Origin: Butyrivibrio sp.
GTDB taxonomy: Bacteria > Bacillota > Clostridia > Lachnospirales > Lachnospiraceae
Reading direction: 5' to 3'
Length of the DNA: 64,000 nucleotides
NCBI GenBank assembly: GCA_015056575.1
Contig: SVGA01000022.1
Coordinates: 1 to 64,000 of the forward strand
Positions 1 to 8,011 of this stretch are shown piece by piece. Both the position numbers and the translations under genes were made by a program. Within the stretch, counting starts at the first letter, position 1. Each line of letters begins with the position of its first letter. The notes beneath the pieces are model-generated. The model was not told where the DNA came from. It worked only from the letters and a program-made list of their open reading frames with translations, and ran no database searches.

Positions 1-6
1 TTTTAG

Positions 7-79
7 AGCGATAGACGGGGCTCGAACCCGCGGTCTCGACCTTGGCAAGGTCGCGCGTTACCAACTACGCCACTATCGC
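7..79 (-). tRNA. tRNA-Gly (anticodon GCC)
   Basis: On the minus strand this folds as a standard cloverleaf. The seven-base acceptor arm GCGATAG pairs with CTATCGC, the T-loop is GTTCGAG, and the anticodon stem GACC/GGTC carries the loop TTGCCAA, giving anticodon GCC at 44-46. CCA is not encoded; the discriminator base is T. An AT-rich spacer separates it from the divergent methyltransferase gene. Confidence 0.96.
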
Positions 80-208
80 ATTTGAAGTCATTTATAATAA
101 CTGCGACAACGAATTGATTTTAGAATATAATTAATGTATTGTCAACATATATTTTGGATTTTCATCATTCATTGATTTTCAGTATTAATCAAAGAGAGGT
201 TTAAATAC

Positions 209-1510
209 ATGGTAGGATCAAGGCAGATCGTAATAGCTGACGCAAGGGCATATCTTAAGAAGGGGCAGGGCCGCGAGTTCAAAGCCGGCGGAGCCTGGAT
301 CTACGACAACGAAGTGGACAGGGTCGAAGGCTCTTTTGACAACGGTGACGTGATAGAGCTTCTTGATTTCGACGGCTATTTTCTGGGCTATGGCTTTATT
401 AACACAAAGTCCAAGATCAGGATTCGCATGATGTCTAGGAAGAAGGACCACCCCGTAAACGAAGAACTCATAGAGCGCAGGGTTCGGGATGCATGGAACC
501 ACAGAAAGACCGTAATGGCAGGCTATATGGCGCAGTACCTCGCCCCGGAAGGCGCTGCCCATCAGGGAAAAGAGTTTACGGCCGACGAGTATACACGGCT
601 TTCCTGCAGACTGATCTTCGGAGAGGCAGACTTCCTTCCCGGAATTACCATAGACAAATTCGAGGATGTTCTGGTCATAGAGTCTCTGGCTCTTGGTACA
701 GACAGGATGAAGAACATCATTCTTGACGCCTGCAGGATGGTGCTTTTGGAGGATGGGGTCATCCTTCGCGGTATCTATGAAAGAAGCGATGCCAAAGTAA
801 GAGAGCTTGAGGGCCTTGAAAGGACCAAGGGCTTTATCGGAGAGCCTTTTGATACGAAGGTTCTTATAGAGGAAAACGGCGTTAAGTACTATGTTGATGT
901 AGAGAACGGCCAGAAGACCGGGTTTTTCCTTGATCAGAAATTCAACAGACAGGCCATAAGAGGGCTGTGCAAGGGGGCTAAGGTCCTGGACTGCTTTACC
1001 CACACCGGCTCTTTTGCCTTAAATGCGGCAGCAGCCGGAGCGGCATCTGTCCTTGGAGTTGATGCCTCAGATCTTGGCTGCCGGCAGGCCGGGGAGAATG
1101 CGGCACTTAACGGACTTGAGAACATAGCGACATTCCAATGCGCGGATGTATTTGAACTCCTTCCGGTTCTGGAGAAAAAGGGCGAGAAGTTCGACGTTGT
1201 TATCCTTGATCCGCCGGCATTTACCAAGTCCAGGGCCTCCATCAAGAAGGCTGTCACCGGCTACAAGGAGATCAATCTTCGCGGCATGCGCCTTGTAAAG
1301 GACGGGGGCTACCTTGCCACCTGTTCCTGCTCACATTTTATGGATGAGGAGCTGTTCCTTAAGACCATAGCCGACGCAGCACGGGATGCCCACAAGCGCC
1401 TCAAGCAGGTGGAATTCAGGCAGCAGGCTGCAGATCACCCAATTCTCTGGGGCGGAGCGGCGTCTTACTATCTTAAATTCTACATCTTCCAGGTTGTAGA
1501 TGAAATGTGA
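209..1510 (+). CDS. rlmI: RlmI-like class I SAM-dependent rRNA (cytosine-C5) methyltransferase
   Basis: This 433-residue protein has the layout of RlmI-type 23S rRNA m5C methyltransferases: an N-terminal PUA-like RNA-binding part followed by a Rossmann methyltransferase. The SAM-binding motif VLDCFTHTGSFALNAA lies near residues 260-275, the DPPAFTKS motif near 333-340, and the cysteine-containing CSCSH near 371-376. AGAGAGG precedes the ATG by about nine bases. The last codons (IFQVVDEM, 1484-1510) are also the left boundary of an integrated element. A diverged copy of the same C-terminal codons occurs at 14636-14674, so the present 3' end was probably supplied by the element and keeps the protein full length. 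Which rRNA base it modifies is inferred from the family only. Confidence 0.88.
   Translation: MVGSRQIVIADARAYLKKGQGREFKAGGAWIYDNEVDRVEGSFDNGDVIELLDFDGYFLGYGFINTKSKIRIRMMSRKKDHPVNEELIERRVRDAWNHRKTVMAGYMAQYLAPEGAAHQGKEFTADEYTRLSCRLIFGEADFLPGITIDKFEDVLVIESLALGTDRMKNIILDACRMVLLEDGVILRGIYERSDAKVRELEGLERTKGFIGEPFDTKVLIEENGVKYYVDVENGQKTGFFLDQKFNRQAIRGLCKGAKVLDCFTHTGSFALNAAAAGAASVLGVDASDLGCRQAGENAALNGLENIATFQCADVFELLPVLEKKGEKFDVVILDPPAFTKSRASIKKAVTGYKEINLRGMRLVKDGGYLATCSCSHFMDEELFLKTIADAARDAHKRLKQVEFRQQAADHPILWGGAASYYLKFYIFQVVDEM
1484..1510. repeat. attL: core plus element-supplied rlmI 3' end
   Basis: The core ATCTTCCAGGTTGT (1484-1497) is followed by AGATGAAATGTGA, which finishes rlmI in frame. 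The same protein tail is encoded with different codons at the right end. Directly after the stop, ACCTGAAAA (1513-1521) pairs with TTTTCAGGT (1539-1547), a possible replacement 3' hairpin or integrase-related dyad. Confidence 0.8.
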
Positions 1511-1617
1511 GGACCTGAAAAGTCGGAAAATGCAGATGTTTTCAGGTGATATGGCTGATGGTTAGAAAATTGAAAGTATCGTAACTTATCGCAAAATACC
1601 ATAATTTTTTACAAAAA

Positions 1618-1640
1618 TGGTGTAGTAAATGGTGTAGTAG
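1618..1640. repeat. Left arm-type repeats (TGGTGTAG)
   Basis: TGGTGTAGTAAAT (1618-1630) and an overlapping TGGTGTAGTAG (1630-1640) match repeats at the opposite end of the element (14561-14584). Paired short direct repeats at both ends, outside the core, are what arm-binding sites of tyrosine integrases look like. The assignment is inferred. Confidence 0.5.
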
Positions 1641-1734
1641 AAACACTTGCAGGATTAGAGACCGAGTGGGAGCTTACAACTTTTGGGAATAATTGAGCGA
1701 TAAGCAGTTGTGTTATGTTATCATAGTAGTTAAG

Positions 1735-1827
1735 AAGAGTCCTGCCAATAAGTGGACTGCTAATAGCGTTAGGAACTCTAATGGAGTTACTACATGGTGG
1801 CTATGCCGATTGGCATGGCCACTTTTC
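1735..1827 (+). ncRNA. Candidate abiF-associated structured RNA
   Basis: Upstream of the AbiF gene three short stems follow each other: AGTCC/GGACT, CTAA/TTAG and AACTC/GAGTT. A strong last stem, GTGGCTATGCC (1797-1807) with GGCATGGCCAC (1812-1822), has a GATT loop and is followed by TTTTCTGTT. This reads as a small RNA ending in an intrinsic terminator about 100 bases before the protein. From memory, a conserved 'abiF RNA motif' has been described upstream of abiF genes; I could not check the match. Confidence 0.65.
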
Positions 1828-1925
1828 TGTTAAGCAGGAAGAAAATACAATACAATCTGAAATTTGATTGTCATATGAATTGTAAGCGCATATAATAGCA
1901 TTATAATTAAAATTTGGCGGTGAAT

Positions 1926-2915
1926 ATGAGCTATAAGACAACTGATGCTTTAATGAAGCATTTAAGAAATAATGGCATTGCTATTGGTGGCACTAAGCAA
2001 AAAAGACAGCTTATTAATACTGGTTATTACCATGGATATAAGGGATATAGATTTTTCGGAGATGCCAGCAAAAGACTTCCTTTTGTTTCATATGATGAAG
2101 TCTATGCAACAATACAGTACGATTCCGAGTTAAAAGCTCTTTTATATCCCAAAATGATGTACATAGAGACCGCTGTTAAGAACATTTCTTTAGAAAGCAT
2201 TCTAGTTAAGGCAAATTCTGAATCTATTCAGGATATGTATGATAAGGTTGTGAGCAGTTATAAAAATGCTCCTGCCAATGCAACATCCGAAGAGAAGAAA
2301 AAACTACAACAGAACAAACTAAATCTACAGAATTCTATTCAAGCAAATTTGGCGGTCGCGTACAGGAAAAACAACCCAAAGATTACGCATTTTTATAATA
2401 ATGTTGGATATTCAGACGTACCAATATGGTCTCTGTTTGAGATAATGACCATGGGAGATTTGGGATACCTTTTGTCCTGCTTGATATATGACGTAAGAGA
2501 TGACATCTCAAAAAGACTTGGACTGAATGTATCTGCAGACACCAACAGGCAGCTTATATACAAGTATATTTATACACTTAAAGACTTAAGAAATGCCATT
2601 GCTCATAATGCAGTGGTTTTTGATACCCGATTCAGGAATATCGAGCCAAACAAAGCAATGAAGCAATGTCTTGTACAAGAGATAGGATTACCATATGTTA
2701 ATTTTAAAACCATAGGCGATTATATAATCCTTATGACATATTTCATGATTTTACTTAATGTTCCTCGAACGGAGATAAAAGCTTTTCTCAGGGAGTTTGA
2801 GAATACTACGGATAAATACAGAAAAGCTGTGAATGCAAACGTTTCAGCCATTGTAATTCATCCGGATTTGGCCAGCAGAATCTCTGTTTTAAGGACATAT
2901 GTTTTAACCCATTGA
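1926..2915 (+). CDS. abiF: AbiF/AbiD-type Abi_2 family HEPN protein
   Basis: The protein (329 residues from ATG 1926) resembles Abi_2 (AbiD/AbiF) abortive-infection proteins. Family-like features are the N-terminal segment KTTDALMKHLRNNGIAI, the YHGYKGYRFF stretch, and a HEPN-type R-x4-H motif, R222-NAIA-H227, expected to cleave RNA. An in-frame TTG at 1914 would add four residues; ATG 1926 was chosen, although the Shine-Dalgarno is weak at either. The upstream structured RNA suggests an RNA-controlled toxin or phage-defence unit. It is cargo of the integrative element. HEPN nuclease activity is inferred from the motif. Confidence 0.82.
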   Translation: MSYKTTDALMKHLRNNGIAIGGTKQKRQLINTGYYHGYKGYRFFGDASKRLPFVSYDEVYATIQYDSELKALLYPKMMYIETAVKNISLESILVKANSESIQDMYDKVVSSYKNAPANATSEEKKKLQQNKLNLQNSIQANLAVAYRKNNPKITHFYNNVGYSDVPIWSLFEIMTMGDLGYLLSCLIYDVRDDISKRLGLNVSADTNRQLIYKYIYTLKDLRNAIAHNAVVFDTRFRNIEPNKAMKQCLVQEIGLPYVNFKTIGDYIILMTYFMILLNVPRTEIKAFLREFENTTDKYRKAVNANVSAIVIHPDLASRISVLRTYVLTH

Positions 2916-2956
2916 ATAAAGGTTTGTCTTGGTGTATACTATGAGTACGAATTGGG

Positions 2957-2978
2957 GTATGTGTTTGCGGACACATAC
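2957..2978 (+). other. Perfect 8-bp hairpin downstream of abiF
   Basis: GTATGTGT (2957-2964) and ACACATAC (2971-2978) are perfect complements around TTGCGG. It lies just before the terminator and has no T-tract. Function unknown; it may be part of the 3' end of the abiF transcript. Confidence 0.5.
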
Positions 2979-2981
2979 TTG

Positions 2982-3011
2982 AGAGGGTCGGAGTAATCTG
3001 GTCCTCTTTTT
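2982..3011 (+). terminator. Intrinsic terminator after abiF
   Basis: AGAGGGTC (2982-2989) pairs with GGTCCTCT (3000-3007), two pairs being G-U, and a run of T follows. Confidence 0.65.
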
Positions 3012-3062
3012 AATTAATGATTTATATAGTGTTTAATGATGAAAAGCGGAATACAAAAGAAA

Positions 3063-3100
3063 AGCATTCCATTCAGTTATTAAATGCTGAATGGAGTGCT
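3063..3100. terminator. Bidirectional terminator between abiF and the RHH gene
   Basis: A 14-bp stem, AGCATTCCATTCAG with CTGAATGGAGTGCT (one wobble), is flanked by T-rich sequence on the right and by A-rich sequence on the left. It can therefore stop transcription from both convergent genes. Confidence 0.75.
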
Positions 3101-3103
3101 CTT

Positions 3104-3259
3104 TTATTTTTCATTTTCCATTTTCTTGATTGCCTGACGTATCAGGTAGATTATTTCTCCGTTGATTGATCTGCCTTCATACTCGGCAAGATCTTTCAGT
3201 TTTGCATGTGTCTCTGAATCTATACGCAAACCTATATGCTTATCCTTTTCTTTATTCAT
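3104..3259 (-). CDS. Small ribbon-helix-helix (Arc-like) DNA-binding protein
   Basis: This 51-residue frame begins MNKEKDKHIGLRIDSETHAK and continues with KLKDLAEYEGRSINGEIIYLIRQAIKKME. The pattern is a short beta strand (IGLRID) then two helices (amphipathic LKDLAEYEG, then INGEIIYLIRQAIKK), typical of RHH repressors. It is divergent from the serine recombinase. The shared spacer holds TAAGTAC repeats, including a dyad at 3333-3349, the kind of site an RHH dimer pair would bind. It probably represses itself and the recombinase; an antitoxin role is less likely because no toxin partner adjoins it. Function is inferred from fold pattern and context. Confidence 0.7.
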   Translation of the reverse strand: MNKEKDKHIGLRIDSETHAKLKDLAEYEGRSINGEIIYLIRQAIKKMENEK

Positions 3260-3332
3260 AAGTTGAAATCTCCATACTTAAAACTTGATATAAGTACATT
3301 TTAAGTATTAGATGGTGCTATAATTTCATTAT

Positions 3333-3349
3333 GTACTTAATATAAGTAC
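3333..3349. promoter_or_regulatory. Candidate RHH operator between divergent genes
   Basis: GTACTT-AATAT-AAGTAC is a perfect 6-bp dyad. A second ATATAAGTACA copy lies at about 3289-3299 and a TTAAGTAT variant near 3301-3308. A TATAAT at 3319-3324 between the copies may be the recombinase -10 box. Confidence 0.5.
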
Positions 3350-3416
3350 ACTTTATTTTTTATGATGTTCAGATTGCCTACTTTTATATTTATCAAAATA
3401 TAAAGGAGGGCAGACG

Positions 3417-4043
3417 ATGGCTAAGTATGGATATGTAAGGGTTTCTACAAAGGAGCAGAGAACAGACAGGCAGATGGAAGCAATGCTGGAATATGGTGTG
3501 GATGAAAAGCACATTTATGCAGACAAGCTTTCAGGTAAAGACTTCAATAGACCAAGCTACCAAAAGTTGATGAAAAAGCTCAAAACGGGTGATCTTCTGG
3601 TTATAAAGAGCATTGATAGGCTTGGACGTGACTACAGGGAAATACTTGAGGAATGGCGAAAGATTGTCAGAACCAAAGAAGTGGATATAGAAGTCATTGA
3701 TCTTCCGTTATTAAATACCACGCAGGAAATTGATGGTATTGCAGGTGTCCTGATAGCGGATATTTTGCTTAGACTTCTGGCTTATGTATCTCAGACAGAG
3801 CGTGATTTCATAAGGCAGCGCCAGGCCGAGGGAATAGCCATAGCAATTGCTAGAGGAATTCATTTTGGAAGAGAAAGGATCGAACCATCAGATGATTTTG
3901 ATACGTGGTTTGATAAGTGGATTTCCGGAGAAGTATCGTCAAGAGTTGCGGCTGAAAGAGCGGGGATGAAGCATACTACTTTCTATCGTAGATGCAAAGA
4001 AAAACTAAGCGAAAGAATACAAAAATCTTGTTCCAAAAAGTAG
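3417..4043 (+). CDS. Small serine recombinase (resolvase/invertase family)
   Basis: This 208-residue protein starts MAKYGYVRVSTKEQ and has the catalytic set of small serine recombinases at canonical positions: R8, nucleophile S10, D67, R68 and R71 (SIDRLGR). The C-terminal segment (about 160-205, RVAAERAGMKHTTFYRRCKEKL) is a helix-turn-helix for site binding. A clear AAAGGAGGG precedes the ATG. Just downstream, overlapping the stop codon, are two 28-bp dyads of the size bound by resolvase dimers. The element already has a tyrosine integrase, so this enzyme may resolve multimers, invert or excise DNA, or be left from a nested insertion of the AT-rich cargo. Confidence 0.9.
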   Translation: MAKYGYVRVSTKEQRTDRQMEAMLEYGVDEKHIYADKLSGKDFNRPSYQKLMKKLKTGDLLVIKSIDRLGRDYREILEEWRKIVRTKEVDIEVIDLPLLNTTQEIDGIAGVLIADILLRLLAYVSQTERDFIRQRQAEGIAIAIARGIHFGRERIEPSDDFDTWFDKWISGEVSSRVAAERAGMKHTTFYRRCKEKLSERIQKSCSKK

Positions 4044-4056
4044 ACAATCTGAAACA
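4029..4056. repeat. Candidate recombinase subsite 1 (28-bp dyad)
   Basis: The site begins TGTTCCAAAAAGT and ends CTGAAACA, so the outer arms TGTTYC/GAAACA are inverted. It shares length, arm sequence and AAAAAGT with the copy at 4123-4150 in the same orientation. It overlaps the recombinase stop codon. Confidence 0.5.
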
Positions 4057-4122
4057 TCTAGAATAGCTGTTCTGGCAATTCTAAAAATCCCTTAAATCGC
4101 ATCAAATTCATTTTAATAATTC

Positions 4123-4150
4123 TGTTTCAAAAAGTCTACTTTATGAAACA
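4123..4150. repeat. Candidate recombinase subsite 2 (28-bp dyad)
   Basis: The site begins TGTTTCAAAAAGT and ends ATGAAACA; its arms TGTTTCA/TGAAACA are perfectly inverted. It starts 94 bp after subsite 1 in direct orientation, in the short AT-rich spacer before the acyl-CoA synthetase-like gene. Confidence 0.5.
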
Positions 4151-4208
4151 GATATTGAATTGTTTAGATAAGAAATGACAGTGAAATTTAGATTACAGGA
4201 GGATAGCA

Positions 4209-5972
4209 ATGCCTTATAGTCAAACAGGATACCCTTCAGTAGATAGGCCATGGCTAAAGTATTATAAAAAAGATATTTATGAGTTGCCTGATACTGATAC
4301 AAGCATGTTTAGATTTTTGTATGAGTGTAACAAAAACAGACTTGATGATATAGCGCTAAATTACTTTGGGAAGCAAATTAGTTTTAGGTCAATGTTTGTT
4401 CATATTGATTCAATTGCATTGATGTTAAGAAATCTTGGTGTTAGGAAAGGACAATATGTTAGCTTATGCGCATTGAATATACCGGAGTTCTTTTATCTTC
4501 TATATGCCGTTAATAAAATTGGAGCAGTATGCAACTGGATCGGGTTAACATCGCCTATAGCAGATATTCATGAACAGCTTGTCACAACGAAAAGCGAAAT
4601 TGTGTTTACGGTTAGCATTGCTTATGAACAGGTATTAGATGCTGCAATAAACACAAATGTTAATAGAATCATTGCTATCCCTGTCAATAATTCAATGCCT
4701 ATATTTATGAAAACGATTATTGAAGCTTTTTCATTTTTCCAAAAAGGAATTAAATTTCGAAAAAGCGATTTTATAGAAACTATTAAATGGGGAAATATCT
4801 ATGATGTGAAAAAGAATAAAGAGGTGATGGCATTAGATCAAGCAGATTCCCAATTAGAGGGTAATAATATTGCAATGATTGAATATACCGGGGGAACAAC
4901 CGGGGTTCCCAAAGGTGTTATGCTATCCAACAAAGCACTCAATTCGTATTACATCAATTTTGCATTGAGCAATATAAATGGTATGTCACATTATAAAGAA
5001 CGAGAATCATATTTTAGCGGTGTACCGTTGTTTTTGGCATTTGGAGTTTCTGCTTGTTGTCATGGGCCACTTTGCCATGGGATGGAACTAATACTAGCTC
5101 CTGATCCTAGCCCTAAGGCTGGGATGAAAATTATATTAAAATCGAGAGTTAATCATATTATAACTGGCAGAGTTATGATTGAAGGAATTATTAAGGAACT
5201 ATCATCTCGGAAGAAAGCGGACCTTTCACATATATATTCTGTAATGTATGGTGGTGAGGAAAGTAATAAGAAATGGGAAAAGTCTGTAGAAGAAAGGCTA
5301 TCACATTACAATATGAGAGCATCTGTGCTAAATGGGTATGGAATGACAGAATGCGCAGCAGCGGTAATGATTGAACTTAACAATGAAAAAGGTGGAATGA
5401 TACCACTGGGTAACGTTAATGTTAAAGTAGTGGATCCGGATGACTTTAGAATTGAACTTGGATATGGCATTGAAGGAGAACTTTGCATTTCGTCTAACAC
5501 AATAATGGAGGGATATTATGGACGCATTAAAGAAACTAAAGATGTGATTTTTGAAGATAAGGGTGCTAAATGGCTTAGAACACATGATCTTGCTGTGATT
5601 TCAGTTGAGGGATATATCACGATAACAGGAAGGATGAAAAGGATTTTTTCAAAGCTCACCTCAGACGATATACAAGTACGGGTCTATCCGATGAGAACTG
5701 AAGAAGTGATTATGTCAGACAAAGATGTGAAGATGTGTGCAGTTATTGGTATTAAAGATGATATAACAGCTTATAGGACTGTTGCGTATATAATCAGAAA
5801 TTCCATAAAAGAGGATGAAGAGTCGACTTTACAACGGATAGATGTATTATGCCGTAGAAAACTACCAGAGAGCCATGTGCCTGACAAATACATTTTTGTG
5901 GACGAATTCCCACTTACAAGAGCAGGAAAGGTTGATTATCGGGAATTGGAGTCCAGAGCCGGTAAACTCTAA
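4209..5972 (+). CDS. AMP-dependent (acyl-CoA) synthetase/ligase
   Basis: A 587-residue class I adenylate-forming enzyme. The P-loop-like motif YTGGTTGVPKGV lies at about residues 226-237, NGYGMTE at about 375-381, the hinge region around THDLAVIS...GRMKRIFSK at about 460-480, and the C-terminal TRAGKVDY supplies the acyl-transfer lysine near 574. Such enzymes activate a carboxylic acid, often a fatty acid, with ATP and then load CoA or a carrier protein. The ATG follows ACAGGAGGATAG. Two PlsC-like acyltransferases follow on the same strand with short gaps, so a lipid- or glycolipid-acylating operon is likely. The gene is strongly AT-rich compared with the chromosome. The substrate cannot be read from sequence. 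Confidence 0.87.
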   Translation: MPYSQTGYPSVDRPWLKYYKKDIYELPDTDTSMFRFLYECNKNRLDDIALNYFGKQISFRSMFVHIDSIALMLRNLGVRKGQYVSLCALNIPEFFYLLYAVNKIGAVCNWIGLTSPIADIHEQLVTTKSEIVFTVSIAYEQVLDAAINTNVNRIIAIPVNNSMPIFMKTIIEAFSFFQKGIKFRKSDFIETIKWGNIYDVKKNKEVMALDQADSQLEGNNIAMIEYTGGTTGVPKGVMLSNKALNSYYINFALSNINGMSHYKERESYFSGVPLFLAFGVSACCHGPLCHGMELILAPDPSPKAGMKIILKSRVNHIITGRVMIEGIIKELSSRKKADLSHIYSVMYGGEESNKKWEKSVEERLSHYNMRASVLNGYGMTECAAAVMIELNNEKGGMIPLGNVNVKVVDPDDFRIELGYGIEGELCISSNTIMEGYYGRIKETKDVIFEDKGAKWLRTHDLAVISVEGYITITGRMKRIFSKLTSDDIQVRVYPMRTEEVIMSDKDVKMCAVIGIKDDITAYRTVAYIIRNSIKEDEESTLQRIDVLCRRKLPESHVPDKYIFVDEFPLTRAGKVDYRELESRAGKL

Positions 5973-6023
5973 CGTGAAATTAGGAAAGTATAATGTTATA
6001 TAGCTTATTGCTATGGAGATGCA

Positions 6024-6974
6024 ATGATAGCTCATATTAGGTCTTTATTGTATATGTTGTCTTTAAACCAAGATGAATGTGAGGTGTACTGCCGCGAGAA
6101 ACGACTGAAAGTTTATCGGCTAAGAGGTGGCTTTGTTAGGTGGATTGGCTTTCATTCTCTGATGCATCACATTCTTATTCCGCTATTGTGGTGCAATCAA
6201 TACTTATCAGGTAAAAGACTGACGATAGTTAGTGATTGTCATAAAAAGAGTAGCCATCCAATTATATATTGCCCAACGCATATAGGCGGTGTTGATATAG
6301 AGATGTCTTTTTTGGCAATACAAGTCCCTTGTTGGTTAGTCCTTGGTGATCCAAGAGAATTGTATCGCAGTATTGATGGTTTCTTACTTCAGGCTAATGG
6401 CGTAATATTGATGGATGTGTCATTTAAGGAAGATAGAATTGCAGCTAAGGCTCAAATGAAAGATTTGCTTAATAAGGGTGGTAATCTGCTTCTTTTCCCA
6501 GAAGGAGTGCAAAATATCAGTCCTAATGCATTAGTGAATCCATTATTTCCAGGTGCAGTTGACCTGGCAATAGAATGTAACGCGGATATTGTCCCAATAG
6601 CATTGTGTAGAGCTAGTAATAGGTATTATGCAAACATCGGTGAGAATATCAGCTATGAAGGTTGTGACCACGAAGAAAAATATAAGCTTACCGAGGAGCT
6701 GAGAAACAAAATCGCTACACTGAAATGGGAAATAATTGAGTCTATCCCTGGGATCAGAAGACGGGATGTGAAGGAGGCTTCTTATGAAGAATTTTTGCAG
6801 GAAGTATTTTCACTGGATGCCACATATACTTGGACGATGGATGATATAAAATCCGGTATATTTAGACCCAAGGGTGTGACTGATCCGGATGAAGTATTTG
6901 ATTTCATGAATAGAATTAGTCCTGGTCTACAGAATGCTTTTTTATTCAGTAAAGCAGATGGATGTAGTAAATAA
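6024..6974 (+). CDS. PlsC-like glycerolipid acyltransferase
   Basis: This 316-residue protein has LPLAT motif I as H-x4-D (THIGGVD, about residues 86-91) and motif III as LFPEGVQ (about 158-163), the signatures of 1-acylglycerol-3-phosphate acyltransferases. A hydrophobic N-terminal segment (WIGFHSLMHHILIPLLW, about 40-56) could anchor it to the membrane. It follows the acyl-activating enzyme by about 50 bases and precedes a second, related acyltransferase. Together they look like a mobile lipid-modification cassette. The acceptor (phospholipid, glycolipid or lipoprotein) is unknown. Confidence 0.78.
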   Translation: MIAHIRSLLYMLSLNQDECEVYCREKRLKVYRLRGGFVRWIGFHSLMHHILIPLLWCNQYLSGKRLTIVSDCHKKSSHPIIYCPTHIGGVDIEMSFLAIQVPCWLVLGDPRELYRSIDGFLLQANGVILMDVSFKEDRIAAKAQMKDLLNKGGNLLLFPEGVQNISPNALVNPLFPGAVDLAIECNADIVPIALCRASNRYYANIGENISYEGCDHEEKYKLTEELRNKIATLKWEIIESIPGIRRRDVKEASYEEFLQEVFSLDATYTWTMDDIKSGIFRPKGVTDPDEVFDFMNRISPGLQNAFLFSKADGCSK

Positions 6975-7039
6975 AAATGACACCAGAAAAGTGATAAAGA
7001 TGTCTGAGAACGGCATGTGATGTAAAATGGTGAAGGATT

Positions 7040-7992
7040 GTGAAAGCTAAATCTGTATCAAAAGAAGGATTTCTAAAACCATATAAAGAGGTAGAGGCCT
7101 TCTCTCCTCAGGTGAGAAGATTATATTTTGCTGGAGTTCAGAGATATTGTAAGTTCAGACGCGCTCAAAGAACGACGAATGATACTATAACAGATTTGAT
7201 TGCCAAGATTGCTCCATCCCTTAGAAACTATGAGATTGAAATATATGGTGTGGAGAACATTCCGGATGAAACAGCAGTTTTTTTATGTAATCATTCGAAT
7301 TCACATGATTTTTTTACGATACGAGAAGTTTTTTACAGGTTAAGCAAACGAGTTACGCCGCTTGGGGCATGGGATGGACTTAACCTTTGCTCACGTCTAT
7401 TGTTTAGATTGGGTGATGTTACTTTAATCAAGAGAGACAGCGCAGAATCGAAACGAGAAGGGATTCTGGATTTTTGCAGTAAATTTTAAGTGGGGAAAAT
7501 GGCTTTGTTTTCGGAGAAGCAACTTGGAATCTACATCCGGTCAAGCCTATGCAGGATGTTAAAGCTGGCATTGCAGAGATTGCACTGATTACTGGTAAAG
7601 TTGTTGTGCCTACTATCTTTGAGTATGTTGAAGTGGATCATGTCTGTAAAAAGGAAAGTGAACTATATAAAAAGTGCATTGTCTCTTTTGGAAAACCTGT
7701 AATAATTTCTGCTGACAAAGGTTTGTTTGAGCAGACAGAAAATCTTCAGAAGATTATGGAATCGATGCGCCGGGATATCTGGGAGCAGGAAAATATCCAT
7801 AAGAATGCTTTATCATCTGAAGATATGGAAAGGTATGTTAATCATACATACTTGAAAAAGTATAAAGCGTTTGGATTTACTTATGATTCTGAGTGGGAAT
7901 CTTCTTATTTGCTACGAAAGGGCAAAGCGATAGAGAATGAATACTATATAGATTCCCACGGTGATTTTGTACCGGGTATTATTGAGATGTAG
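7040..7992 (+). pseudogene. Second PlsC-like acyltransferase, split by a single-base frameshift
   Basis: The frame from GTG 7040 encodes an LPLAT-like N-terminus with H-x4-D (HSNSHD, about residues 86-91) but stops at 7487-7489. The family continues in another frame with ILSGENGFVFGEATWNLHP, where FGEA stands at the motif III position, on to the stop at 7992. One extra A in the run AGTAAATTTTAAG near 7480-7488 would join both halves into about 317 residues, matching the size of the upstream paralogue. The gene is therefore either recently inactivated, frameshifted on purpose at the A/T run, or affected by a sequencing error. Parts: 7040-7489 and about 7483-7992. Confidence 0.75.
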
Positions 7993-8011
7993 ATTACATT
8001 TTTATTTTCTA

